A stretch of 64,000 nucleotides of DNA from an uncultured Lachnospiraceae bacterium (GTDB taxonomy: Bacteria > Bacillota > Clostridia > Lachnospirales > Lachnospiraceae), in NCBI GenBank assembly GCA_945868305.1, contig CAMBKU010000003.1, positions 1 to 64,000 of the forward strand. The letters run 5' to 3'. This document shows positions 1-9,152 of this stretch, in pieces (the first letter of the stretch is position 1; every line of letters starts with the position of its first letter). The notes below the pieces were generated by a model. It was given only the letters and a program-made list of their open reading frames with translations. It made no database searches and was not told the DNA's origin. Both the position numbers and the translations under genes were made by a program.

Positions 1-298
1 TTTTTTCAATCTTAACCTGAGTGAACGCCTGTCTGTGACCGTTTTTCTTGTGATAACCGGTTTTTCTCTTGTACTTGTAAACAATAACCTTTTTTGCTCT
101 GCCTTCCTTTACTACGGAAGCAGTAACGGTTGCATTAGCTACGATTGGATCACCAACTACTAATTTCCCGTTGTTTACAGCTAAAACCTGATCAAATGTA
201 ACAGTCTCTCCAGCTTCTGCACCAAGTTTTTCAATGGTAATGATATCGCCTTCGGATACTTTGTACTGTTTACCACCTGTTGCTATAATTGCGTACAT
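1..298 (-). CDS. rplU: 50S ribosomal protein L21 (C-terminus truncated by window edge)
   Basis: Minus-strand translation from 298 begins [41 protein letters not shown], a typical L21 N-terminus. Not in the ORF track because it runs off the edge. Confidence 0.95.
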   Translation of the reverse strand, partial: MYAIIATGGKQYKVSEGDIITIEKLGAEAGETVTFDQVLAVNNGKLVVGDPIVANATVTASVVKEGRAKKVIVYKYKRKTGYHKKNGHRQAFTQVKIEK

Positions 299-395
299 AT
301 GGCACCTCCTATTATCATTACTCGCCAGTTGCGGTGCTGCGTAAGGGCAGACTTATAACCTCACTGTGCGGCATACTATGAAAGAATAGCATAGA
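299..395 (-). ncRNA. Ribosomal protein L21 leader
   Basis: Minus strand reads ...GCCGCACAGTGAGGTTATAAGTCTGCCCTTACGCAGCACCGCAACTGGCGAGTAATGATAATAGGAGGTGCC directly before rplU. It resembles the Firmicutes L21 leader core as I remember it (GCAC..GAGGUUAUAAGU..CC..ACGCAGCACCGCAACUGGCGAGUAA). Confidence 0.8.
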
Positions 396-397
396 AA

Positions 398-1663
398 CTA
401 TGATTCGTCAATACTTTTTTGGAAATAAATCTGCTCTCGCAATGTTTTTTTTACTTTTTTCCGTGTCAGCTCTACCAAGCCCAATTTAGTGATATCAATA
501 AGCTGTGTTGCGACTGGGTCTTTTTTTAATTCCATGCGGAAAGTGTGCATCAGTTCTTCCTCATCCTCTTTTGATTTCATGTTGATGAAATCCACGATAC
601 AGATACCGGAAATATTGCGAAGCCTCAACTGCCTTGCAATTTCTTTTGCTGCCTCCAGATTGATTTTTTTAAAATTTTCTCCGGAGGACTTTTTTGCAAT
701 ATTTTTTCCACTGTTGACATCAATGACTGTAAGTGCCTCCGTAGGCTGAATAATTAAATAAGCCCCGGATTTTAGCCAGACTCGCTCTCTCAAGGCATCC
801 CTAAGCTCCCCTTCCAGATTATAAAGCTTGTGAAGAGGCAGCATATCGTCTTCGTATAGTCTGAGATTTCCCTTAAAATTTATATTACCTTTATAATAAG
901 CTGTAATTTCTTTAAAAACACTGGCATCATCTGTCACAATTTCTGCAAGAGAATCCATATCTAAATCCTGCAGGGTCTTTAAAATACCATGTTCCTGGCA
1001 GTAAAGCAAACTGAAACAGGTTTTATGAATAGAGGTTTCTTTTAAATGAATAAATTCCTGCTCAAGGTCTTTTAATTCCTGCAATATATCGTAATCAGCT
1101 GCATTTTTTGCGTTAGTTCGAACAATTACGCCATATTCTTCCCTCTTATTTGCTTCAATCAGCTTTTTAATCCTTGTTCCCGTCTCCTTATCCAGTTTTT
1201 TTGATACACCGGTCCTCAAATTTTCTGTAGTGAGCACCAGATAGTTTCCGGTAAAATTTAAGTTTGTAGTAAGATAAGGATCTTTGGTCTTCATAGCTTC
1301 CTTTTCTATTTGAACAAGGAGTTCATCCCCGATACATAAAGGCTTTTTTCCTATTTTTTTTGTAAAAAGCGGATGCTTCAACTGTTCCATAGGATAATAG
1401 CCCTGCTCTCCATTTCCGGAAAACTGGATGAAAGCAGCGTTTAGGTTCTTTACAATGTTAGTAACTTTCCCTATATAAATATTTCCGAGAATGGATTCCT
1501 GATTTACCGGGGTTAAAAACAAATCTGCAAGCTTATCATCTTCATAAACAGCAGTAATCCGGTATTCTGGATTACTCATTTCCATTCTGTGGGTAAAGGA
1601 ATTTGCCAGCATAAGCAGTTCAGGTGAAAGTTTTTTTTTAGTTAAAACCAGTTTCTTTTTCAA
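398..1663 (-). CDS. rng: Ribonuclease E/G family protein
   Basis: S1-like N-terminus (ILGNIYIGKVTNIVKNLNAAFIQF) and the RNase E/G core (PTEALTVIDVNSGKN, GICIVDFINMK, GLVELTRKK). Confidence 0.93.
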   Translation of the reverse strand: MKKKLVLTKKKLSPELLMLANSFTHRMEMSNPEYRITAVYEDDKLADLFLTPVNQESILGNIYIGKVTNIVKNLNAAFIQFSGNGEQGYYPMEQLKHPLFTKKIGKKPLCIGDELLVQIEKEAMKTKDPYLTTNLNFTGNYLVLTTENLRTGVSKKLDKETGTRIKKLIEANKREEYGVIVRTNAKNAADYDILQELKDLEQEFIHLKETSIHKTCFSLLYCQEHGILKTLQDLDMDSLAEIVTDDASVFKEITAYYKGNINFKGNLRLYEDDMLPLHKLYNLEGELRDALRERVWLKSGAYLIIQPTEALTVIDVNSGKNIAKKSSGENFKKINLEAAKEIARQLRLRNISGICIVDFINMKSKEDEEELMHTFRMELKKDPVATQLIDITKLGLVELTRKKVKKTLREQIYFQKSIDES

Positions 1664-1686
1664 CGTTTATCCTCCTTATACAACAT

Positions 1687-2442
1687 CTATTTGTCTTGAT
1701 GCGCAGGAATCTCCGTTAATATATCGTTTCCCAGATCACCAAGGGGAACAAATCCCTCTCCTTCTTTTTTCGCATATACATCCACACGATGAATCTGAAA
1801 AGCAAATTCTTCGTAAGAAAGGGAAAGAAATTCATAAAAAGCCAAAAGTACCAGTTCCGGTTTTAAGTTATCCGTACTTCCAGTACAGACCTTCAGATAA
1901 AAGACAGGGCGGTTTGCTTCTTCCAAAATCTGAAAGTCATAAACAAGCTGCTTTAAGTCCATGACCTTCTCACTTTTCTTTGTTTTTTTTGTGACAAGAA
2001 CTTCACTCCTGTCATAGAAAAAATGGTTTAATTTTTCCTGCCATTCCGGTATGCTGTAAGGATTATCATAGCCCTCTTTGATATAAATTTTATAGTCTGC
2101 GGCAGCCACAATAGACATCGCATTTTTTGCGTCAGTTGGAAGTTGCCGATATTCTAAGACTTCTACGCCATCAACCATTGCAAGATTTAAGTTTTTAATC
2201 GATGCTTCCGTCGTTTTCGTGGAATTTACCTCAATATCCAGATATTCGCCGTCACTGGTGATACCCACACCGAGGGGCGCAGCAAAGGACATAATCTGAT
2301 GCGGGGAAAAGCCTTCGGAATATTTGATATCAATGTCTGCCCGACGCATAGCTTTCTGGAAATAACGCATCATGTCCAGATGTCCAATAAATTTCATCAC
2401 TCCGGATTTTGCAAATTTAATTCTTATCTTCAAAGCAGACAC
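1687..2442 (-). CDS. TIGR03936-family radical-SAM-associated protein (DUF2344)
   Basis: KIRIKFAKSGVMKFIGHLDMMRYFQKAMRRADI; directly downstream of the paired radical SAM protein. Confidence 0.88.
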   Translation of the reverse strand: MSALKIRIKFAKSGVMKFIGHLDMMRYFQKAMRRADIDIKYSEGFSPHQIMSFAAPLGVGITSDGEYLDIEVNSTKTTEASIKNLNLAMVDGVEVLEYRQLPTDAKNAMSIVAAADYKIYIKEGYDNPYSIPEWQEKLNHFFYDRSEVLVTKKTKKSEKVMDLKQLVYDFQILEEANRPVFYLKVCTGSTDNLKPELVLLAFYEFLSLSYEEFAFQIHRVDVYAKKEGEGFVPLGDLGNDILTEIPAHQDK

Positions 2443-4285
2443 CTCCTTTATAGTTCATAGCACCGCAACCGGAACACTGCATCCGGCAGTTTGGTGTAAC
2501 CTTTTCTTCCTGTGCCGTATTCCACTGTCGAATAAGGAAATCTTTTGTCACGCCTGCATTGATAAAGTCCCATGGGAAAATTTCAGTGAGTGGTCGTTCG
2601 CGCATAGTATAGAAATCAGTATCCATACCAATTTCCTGAAAAGTTTTTATCCATTTTTCATTGTCAAAAAATTCTGTCCAGGCATCAAAAATACAGCCAT
2701 TCTCATACGCCTTTAAAAGTGCCTGTCCCACCTTACGATCTCCTCTGGCGAAAATCCCCTCTAAGACCGTAACGTCAGCTTCATGCCAGTTATACTTGAT
2801 GCTCTTTTTGTTTAACTGCTCTTTCACCGCGTCATTTACTACCTTTGCCCTGCCAAGATAACTGTCCCTGTCGTACATTCTTGCCCACTGAAAGGGGGTA
2901 AAAGGCTTTGGAACAAAAAAGGAAGTGCTGATAGTAATCTGACATTTTCCGTTTCTTTGGTCTTTCGGAATCTCATAATAGCGAACCGCAATCTTATTTG
3001 CCAGTTCAGCAATGGCACGCATATCTTCCGCTGTTTCCGTTGGCAGTCCTAACATAAAATAAAGTTTTACCTTTTGCCAGCCGCCTTCAAATGCCATTCC
3101 AGCTCCCTCTAAAATAACATCCTCAGTCAGTCCCTTATTGATTACATTTCTTAATCGCTGAGAGCCTGCTTCCGGTGCAAAAGTCAGACTACTTTTTCGG
3201 ATATCCTGCACTTTACTCATGACATCCAATGAAAATGCATCAATGCGTAAGGAAGGAAGTGAAATATTAACCCCTTTGTCCTTAAAGTTGTCAATTAAGA
3301 AACTGACTAATTCCTCCAGATGGGAATAATCGCTGGAACTTAGGGAACTTAAAGAAATCTCCTCGTGTCCGGTGTTTTTTAACATTTCATAAGCATGTTT
3401 TTTTAAGACATCTATATCCTTTTCACGATTAGGACGGTAAATCATTCCTGCCTGGCAAAAACGGCAGCCACGAATACACCCACGCTGTATTTCCAGTACC
3501 ACACGATCCTGTGTTGCCTTGATAAAAGGCACAATCGGCTTTTCGGGATAGGTAGCGTCTGTGAGATTTGTAACGACCTGTTTCTCTACTTTTGCAGGAA
3601 CATCCTCATAAACAGGCTTCATTTCCTTTATCGTTCCGTCTTCTTTATAGGTCACTTCATAAAGCGATGGAACATAAATGCCTGGGATTTTGGATGCCTC
3701 ATGCAAAAAATCAGCTCTGGAAATGCCTTTTTTACGACAGTCTTTATAAAGAGCAAACAGGTTATCATACTGTGTTTCGCCCTCTCCGATATAAAATAAA
3801 TCAAAAAAATCTGCCAAAGGTTCCGGATTATATGTGCAGGGACCTCCGCCAATTACAAGCGGTACATCCCAGTTTCTGTCTTTTGCAAAAAAGGGAATTT
3901 GCGCCAAATCCAAAATCTGTAGTATGTTGGTATAACACATTTCATATTGAATTGTAATACCTAAAAAATCAAAGTTTTTTATTGGTTCCTGGCTTTCCAG
4001 TGCGAAAAGCGGAATGTTTTTTTCTTTCATAATCTCATGTAAATCTGGCCATGGAGAAAATACACGTTCACAGTAAACATCGTCTCTCTTATTGAACATG
4101 TCATATAAAATCTGCATGCCAAGATGTGACATTCCAATCTCGTAAACGTCTGGAAAGCACATACAAAACCGTATTTCTACACTTTCAGGATCTTTTTTTA
4201 CCATATTTAATTCATTTCCAATATAACGGGCAGGCTTATCTACCGTTAAAAGAATTTCATCAGATAATGCTAATTTTTTACTCAT
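2417..4285 (-). CDS. TIGR03960-family B12-binding radical SAM protein
   Basis: CxxxCxxC motif (RGCIRGCRFCQAG) and SLSSLSSSDYSHLEELV; 26-nt overlap with the DUF2344 gene. Confidence 0.92.
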   Translation of the reverse strand: MSKKLALSDEILLTVDKPARYIGNELNMVKKDPESVEIRFCMCFPDVYEIGMSHLGMQILYDMFNKRDDVYCERVFSPWPDLHEIMKEKNIPLFALESQEPIKNFDFLGITIQYEMCYTNILQILDLAQIPFFAKDRNWDVPLVIGGGPCTYNPEPLADFFDLFYIGEGETQYDNLFALYKDCRKKGISRADFLHEASKIPGIYVPSLYEVTYKEDGTIKEMKPVYEDVPAKVEKQVVTNLTDATYPEKPIVPFIKATQDRVVLEIQRGCIRGCRFCQAGMIYRPNREKDIDVLKKHAYEMLKNTGHEEISLSSLSSSDYSHLEELVSFLIDNFKDKGVNISLPSLRIDAFSLDVMSKVQDIRKSSLTFAPEAGSQRLRNVINKGLTEDVILEGAGMAFEGGWQKVKLYFMLGLPTETAEDMRAIAELANKIAVRYYEIPKDQRNGKCQITISTSFFVPKPFTPFQWARMYDRDSYLGRAKVVNDAVKEQLNKKSIKYNWHEADVTVLEGIFARGDRKVGQALLKAYENGCIFDAWTEFFDNEKWIKTFQEIGMDTDFYTMRERPLTEIFPWDFINAGVTKDFLIRQWNTAQEEKVTPNCRMQCSGCGAMNYKGGVCFEDKN

Positions 4286-4310
4286 TTCATACCTCTCGAT
4301 AATTATCGGT

Positions 4311-4697
4311 TCAAATATCAGAATCGAATACCATCATAACATATTTTTCGAGATTTGTATAATCATAGTTTTCTTCGATTTTTTCCGTAATATCTTCTGA
4401 AGAAAAACCAAGGATTGAGATATCATTTTTCTCACAGAAGAAAAAGATCGCAAAAAGTAAAACAGACAGAAAGAAACGAATTCTTATCCCAGCGCCGATT
4501 CCAGCTGCCTGTGCTTCTACATCATTTTCTTTCTCCAGGCAATTTCGATATTTTTCACCGGAAGATTTTATCCCACAATCAGGGAAAGATTTCCGAACCT
4601 CCTCAATATATTTTTTTCTGTTTCGAATGTCTTCTTCATTCATAGCACCCAATAGTTTACATAAATATTTTATGTAAATCTCCTGTTTGATTTTCAT
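4311..4697 (-). CDS. Hypothetical protein with one predicted TM segment
   Basis: 128-aa ORF with a hydrophobic stretch IRIRFFLSVLLFAIFFFCEK; no family recognised. Confidence 0.6.
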   Translation of the reverse strand: MKIKQEIYIKYLCKLLGAMNEEDIRNRKKYIEEVRKSFPDCGIKSSGEKYRNCLEKENDVEAQAAGIGAGIRIRFFLSVLLFAIFFFCEKNDISILGFSSEDITEKIEENYDYTNLEKYVMMVFDSDI

Positions 4698-4740
4698 AAT
4701 TACTATAAATATATCGCATATATTTCAATTCATAACTAAA

Positions 4741-4773
4741 ATAAAAATAGAAGCTGCCACAAACAGCTTCTAT
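4741..4773 (-). terminator. Rho-independent terminator of the MarR/citrate synthase operon
   Basis: ATAGAAGCTG-CCACAAA-CAGCTTCTAT hairpin followed by a U-rich tract on the minus strand. Confidence 0.8.
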
Positions 4774-4778
4774 CTCTT

Positions 4779-5225
4779 TTATCCCAGAGTATTTTCTTTT
4801 TCCTTTAATATATCCGATATCTTATGCATGGTCCTTAAAGTAATCTCCATATCTTCTGGCGAAATCTGTTCACTGATTTCGGAATAATATTTTTGCATCA
4901 TATTTCTTTGATCATTCATAAGTTCAATGGATTTATTGGTCAGCTCTACATATGTGCGTTCCTTTTCCGCATCTGTTTTCCATTTAACATATCCCCTGTC
5001 ATAAAGCTTTTGAATTGCCTTTGAGATATCCGGCATGGAAAGCTGCATCGCCTCCGCCAATTCGGAAAGGTAAACGCCGCTTTTTAATGTTGAGGTTTCC
5101 TCGCAATGTTTGATGTAATACAAAAACATATAATCCGTTCGCTTAATAGAATGGAACACTTTATCGATATTAAAGTTCTTTAAAAAGAATTCTTCGGCAT
5201 GATACTTTTCATTTTCCTGCATCAC
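4779..5225 (-). CDS. MarR family transcriptional regulator
   Basis: wHTH pattern YLSELAEAMQLSMPDISKAIQKLYDRGYVKW... Confidence 0.85.
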   Translation of the reverse strand: MMQENEKYHAEEFFLKNFNIDKVFHSIKRTDYMFLYYIKHCEETSTLKSGVYLSELAEAMQLSMPDISKAIQKLYDRGYVKWKTDAEKERTYVELTNKSIELMNDQRNMMQKYYSEISEQISPEDMEITLRTMHKISDILKEKENTLG

Positions 5226-6581
5226 TTATCTCGCCTCTCTCTCTACATACTCTTTTTTGGTTACCAGACTCTTGTAGGCCGGACGAATAATTTTATCTGT
5301 GGAAATCAGTTCCTCAATTCTGTGTGCACTCCAGCCAACAATACGGGCAATCGCAAATAACGGAGTATAAAGTTCCACCGGTATGCCCAGCATATCATAA
5401 ACAAATCCGCTGTAAAAATCGACGTTAGGGCTGACGCCTTTATAAATCTTACGTTCCTCTGCAATAAGTTCCGTGGCAATTTTTTCCACATTATTGTAAA
5501 GAACCATATCTTCTTCACGTTCTTTGTCTTTTGCCAGTTTTTCCACAAAATCCTTAAAGATCACTTCTCTAGGATCAGACAGAGAGTAAACTGCATGCCC
5601 CATTCCGTAAACTAATCCTTTGTGGTCAAACGCTTTTTTATTCAAAATCTTATCCAGATAATCCCGGATTGCCGTTTCATTCCCTGGATCCGGTACATGG
5701 GCACGAATATCTTCCATCATTTTCATGACCATAATATTGGCACCACCATGTTTCTTTCCTTTTAAGGAAGATAATGCCGCTGCTATTGCAGAATAAGTGT
5801 CGGAACCTGAAGATGTAACTACTCTGGTCGTAAAAGTAGAATTGTTTCCACCACCATGTTCCATATGAAGCAGTAATGCCACATCCAATACATTTGCTTC
5901 CAGACTGGAGAACTGCATATCCGGTCGCAGCATACGAAGGAAATTCTCCGCAATAGAAAGAGAAGCGTCCGGTCGGTGAATATACATACTTCCGTCTTTT
6001 TCGTAATGATTGTATGCATGATAAGCGTAGACTGCCATCATGGGAAAGATACTGATAAGCTGAATACATTGGCGCAGTACATTGCTAATAGACAAATCAG
6101 CTGTATCATCATCATAAGATGCCAGTGTCAACACACTTCGTGTCATGGAATTCATAATATCATGACTTGGTGCTTTCATGATAACGTCTCTGGTAAAGTT
6201 TGTCGGCATTTCCATACTATCCGCAATAATTTTCTGGAATTCGTTTAATTCTCTCTCCGAAGGAAGTTCCCCAAACAGAAGCAGATATGCTCCTTCCTCA
6301 AAAATAAAACGTTTATTTTTGCTTCCCTTTACCAGATCTTTTACATTATATCCACGATATAACAGTTGACCGTCACAAGGTACCTGCTTTCCTTCTACAT
6401 TTTTAAACGCTGTAATTTCAGAAATATTGGTAAGTCCTGTCAGAACTCCCTTTCCATTTTCATCACGCAGTCCACGTTTTACTCCGTATTCCTGATATAA
6501 GTCTTTGGAAACGGTATCGTTTTTCAGGCAAAGCTGCTCCAGCTTTTTCGCATAATCAATCGCGTTGTCTCGATTTCCCAT
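5226..6581 (-). CDS. Citrate synthase
   Basis: LLYRGYNVKDL, LLHMEHGGGNNSTFTTRVVTSSGSDTYSAIAAALSSLKGKKHGGAN and GMGHAVYSLSDPRE motifs. Confidence 0.95.
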   Translation of the reverse strand: MGNRDNAIDYAKKLEQLCLKNDTVSKDLYQEYGVKRGLRDENGKGVLTGLTNISEITAFKNVEGKQVPCDGQLLYRGYNVKDLVKGSKNKRFIFEEGAYLLLFGELPSERELNEFQKIIADSMEMPTNFTRDVIMKAPSHDIMNSMTRSVLTLASYDDDTADLSISNVLRQCIQLISIFPMMAVYAYHAYNHYEKDGSMYIHRPDASLSIAENFLRMLRPDMQFSSLEANVLDVALLLHMEHGGGNNSTFTTRVVTSSGSDTYSAIAAALSSLKGKKHGGANIMVMKMMEDIRAHVPDPGNETAIRDYLDKILNKKAFDHKGLVYGMGHAVYSLSDPREVIFKDFVEKLAKDKEREEDMVLYNNVEKIATELIAEERKIYKGVSPNVDFYSGFVYDMLGIPVELYTPLFAIARIVGWSAHRIEELISTDKIIRPAYKSLVTKKEYVEREAR

Positions 6582-6614
6582 TCAGTCACCTCATTCTTTC
6601 ATACAAGTTGTTGT

Positions 6615-7055
6615 TTATAGTTTCTCCAGTTCCCGGACGATATTGCCCTGCATCTTAGCACAGATTTGCTCCAATAAAACTCTTTCTTCCTCCGAAATAT
6701 CCGTAAGTAAAATACGCCAGCATTCTTCATGTATCTTTAAAAAATCTTCGATTACCGGATCTGCTTCTCCGGACAGACGAATATGGATAAAACGATGATC
6801 TGTTCTATCTTCGCTCAGGAAAATAAATCCCCGTGCTTTCAGGTTATCAATAGACTTTGAAACATGAGCCTTTGAAATATGTTTTTTTTCCATAATATCC
6901 TTTGCCGTATCTCCACAGCGTCCATTGGAAAGATATGCAAGGATATCAAGTTCTATCTTTCGCAGTCCATATTTCTGCATCAGAGGTTCAGATTTCTTTT
7001 CCAACAGTTTCTTTAGTTCTGATCCTAACGTCAGCACATCATATTCTTTGTACAT
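6615..7055 (-). CDS. MarR family transcriptional regulator
   Basis: MEKKHISKAHVSKSIDNLKARGFIFLSEDRTDHRFIHIRLS wHTH signature. Confidence 0.88.
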   Translation of the reverse strand: MYKEYDVLTLGSELKKLLEKKSEPLMQKYGLRKIELDILAYLSNGRCGDTAKDIMEKKHISKAHVSKSIDNLKARGFIFLSEDRTDHRFIHIRLSGEADPVIEDFLKIHEECWRILLTDISEEERVLLEQICAKMQGNIVRELEKL

Positions 7056-7076
7056 TTTTCCGCCATCCTGTTATTG

Positions 7077-7127
7077 GTTCACTTGTGAACTATTTAAAAT
7101 TATACCGTTCTTTATGTAGAATGTCAA
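7077..7127 (-). promoter_or_regulatory. Promoter (TTGACA-17-TATAAT) with a perfect inverted-repeat operator downstream of -10
   Basis: Plus-strand TGTCAA (7122-7127) and ATTATA (7099-7104) give TTGACA-17 bp-TATAAT on minus. GTTCACTTGTGAAC (7077-7090) is an exact inverted repeat. Confidence 0.82.
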
Positions 7128-7215
7128 ACTCTTTTCTAACGGATTCTGTTAATATTTTATAAAATTATTCTTAATTTTCCTTATTTTTATACATTCTCTA
7201 ACAGAAAGAATATGC

Positions 7216-7254
7216 AAAAAACTCCGCGTACCCGGAATGGTACGCAGAGTTTTC
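7216..7254 (-). terminator. Terminator after the his operon, possibly bidirectional
   Basis: AAAAAACTCCGCGTACCCGGAATGGTACGCAGAGTTTT hairpin with A/T flanks, at the stop of the HisIE gene. Confidence 0.85.
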
Positions 7255-8534
7255 TAACGTTGCGATAATTCTGTTGTGATTTCTTCCCATGTGATTCCCT
7301 TTTCTACCATAAGAACCATGATATGATAAAGAAAATCTGATATTTCATATTTGATTTCCTGTGAATCCGGATTTTTGGCTGCGATTACGATTTCCGTGCA
7401 TTCTTCACCGCATTTTTTCAAAATTTTGTCAAGCCCTTTGTCAAAGAGATAGTTTGTATAGGAACCCTCCTTTGGATGCTCCTTTCGGTCTGCAATGACA
7501 TTGTAAAGCGTTTCAAAGACTTTGAGCGGATTTTTTTCTACATATTCCTTTTTGATGATTTCGTTGAAAAAGCAAGTTCGATTTCCCGTATGACATGCTG
7601 CACCAACCTGAGATACCCGTGCCAAAATGGTATCATAATCACAGTCTGCCGTTAAAGACTTCACATACTGAATATGACCGGAGGTCATGCCTTTAATCCA
7701 AAGCTCTTTCCTGCTTCTACTATAGTAGGTCATTTTACCAATATTAATTGTAGTATTGAAAGCTTCTTCATTCATATAAGCAAGCATTAAGACCTCATTT
7801 GTCTTGTAATCCTGCACAATAACCGGAACCATGCCATCAGAGTTTAACTTAAGATCAGACCACTGAATCGCAGGCTCAAAATTATCCATCTTGATACCGG
7901 CTTTTCGACATTCGGTCTTTAATGCCATGACGTCAATTTCTGTGTTATTGATAAAACTGCCCATGATGCCGCGGACATTTACTTTCTTTAAGACCTCAAT
8001 AATCTCATCTGGATTATATTCATCCATCTGGATAATATAAGGAATAGGCGTAATATTTTCTACCGCTTCTAAAATATTATAGTCCATAACAACAATTTCA
8101 TGAAACATATCCTGCATTTCCGCCCGATGTTTAAAGATATAATCCACATTCTGGATGGAAAGCAGCATTTTATCCTTACCAAAGCGTTTACTGCCCTCCT
8201 CCGCAAGCTGGGTAGTCTCTGGCTTGGAACCATTTAAAACGACCTGTTTGCATCCGGCATAAAGGAATTTCTTAATATCTTCAAGACGCTTAATGTTTCC
8301 CCCGGCACAAATCGGAATTTCAATATTCTGCCACAAATTCTTTATGGTATGAATGTTTTTCTCATGTTCATTATCATCATCCGATAAATCATAAATTATG
8401 ATTTTGTCGATTCCGCTGTCATTGTACATCTGCACAAGGGAATATAAATCGCCTGCCGAAGAAAAATCATCCGGTCCTTTTACAGCAACTCCATTCTTCA
8501 AATATAAGGTTGAGACAATTGTTTTCTTTTCCAT
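7254..8534 (-). CDS. hisIE: HisF/HisA-like TIM-barrel domain fused to phosphoribosyl-AMP cyclohydrolase / phosphoribosyl-ATP diphosphatase
   Basis: C-terminal half has HisI ([27 protein letters not shown]) and HisE ([15 protein letters not shown]...[13 protein letters not shown]). N-terminal ~215 aa resembles HisF/A ([29 protein letters not shown]). Confidence 0.92.
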   Translation of the reverse strand: MEKKTIVSTLYLKNGVAVKGPDDFSSAGDLYSLVQMYNDSGIDKIIIYDLSDDDNEHEKNIHTIKNLWQNIEIPICAGGNIKRLEDIKKFLYAGCKQVVLNGSKPETTQLAEEGSKRFGKDKMLLSIQNVDYIFKHRAEMQDMFHEIVVMDYNILEAVENITPIPYIIQMDEYNPDEIIEVLKKVNVRGIMGSFINNTEIDVMALKTECRKAGIKMDNFEPAIQWSDLKLNSDGMVPVIVQDYKTNEVLMLAYMNEEAFNTTINIGKMTYYSRSRKELWIKGMTSGHIQYVKSLTADCDYDTILARVSQVGAACHTGNRTCFFNEIIKKEYVEKNPLKVFETLYNVIADRKEHPKEGSYTNYLFDKGLDKILKKCGEECTEIVIAAKNPDSQEIKYEISDFLYHIMVLMVEKGITWEEITTELSQR

Positions 8535-8543
8535 AACATCACC

Positions 8544-9131
8544 CTATAAACTGCCTTTCGTCGATAAAATATCCGTAATCCGTGGATCTAAGCCGGTTGC
8601 TTCGTCCAGTGCTCTGGCAAATGCCTTAAACATTGCCTCTATCATATGATGATTATTTCCGGCGGACAATACCTTAATGTGAAGGTTCATGCCTGCAGAA
8701 TAAGAAATAGCATAGAAAAATTCCTTTACCATCTCGGTATCCATATAACCCACACGGTCTGTGGTAAATTCTCCGTCGAAAGACAAATACGGACGTCCCG
8801 AAATATCAATAGCACAAAGCACTAGGGTTTCGTCCATCGGTAAAATACAGCTTCCAAAGCGCTTCATCCCTTTTTTATCGCCAACCGCTTCACGGATTGC
8901 CGTTCCGAGAACAATCCCAGTATCTTCAATCGTATGATGGCAATCCACCACAAGGTCACCCTTGACCTTAACGTTAAGATCAAATAAACCATGTCTTGAA
9001 AAACCGTCCAGCATATGATCAAAAAATCCGATTCCCGTATCAATATCAGCTTTTCCGGTTCCATCCAGCTTTAAGGTAAGAGAAATGTCCGTTTCCTTTG
9101 TTGTTCTTTTACATTCTGCAATTCGTTCCAT
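8544..9131 (-). CDS. hisB: Imidazoleglycerol-phosphate dehydratase
   Basis: GIGFFDHMLDGFSRHG, DCHHTIEDTGIVLG and GNNHHMIEAMFKAFARAL. Confidence 0.97.
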   Translation of the reverse strand: MERIAECKRTTKETDISLTLKLDGTGKADIDTGIGFFDHMLDGFSRHGLFDLNVKVKGDLVVDCHHTIEDTGIVLGTAIREAVGDKKGMKRFGSCILPMDETLVLCAIDISGRPYLSFDGEFTTDRVGYMDTEMVKEFFYAISYSAGMNLHIKVLSAGNNHHMIEAMFKAFARALDEATGLDPRITDILSTKGSL

Positions 9132-9152
9132 CGCGCACTCCCTTTCCTCAAT

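Noticed and set aside
5677-6069. 130-aa minus ORF overlapping citrate synthase in another frame
   Set aside because: Out-of-frame within a strongly conserved enzyme; no start signals.
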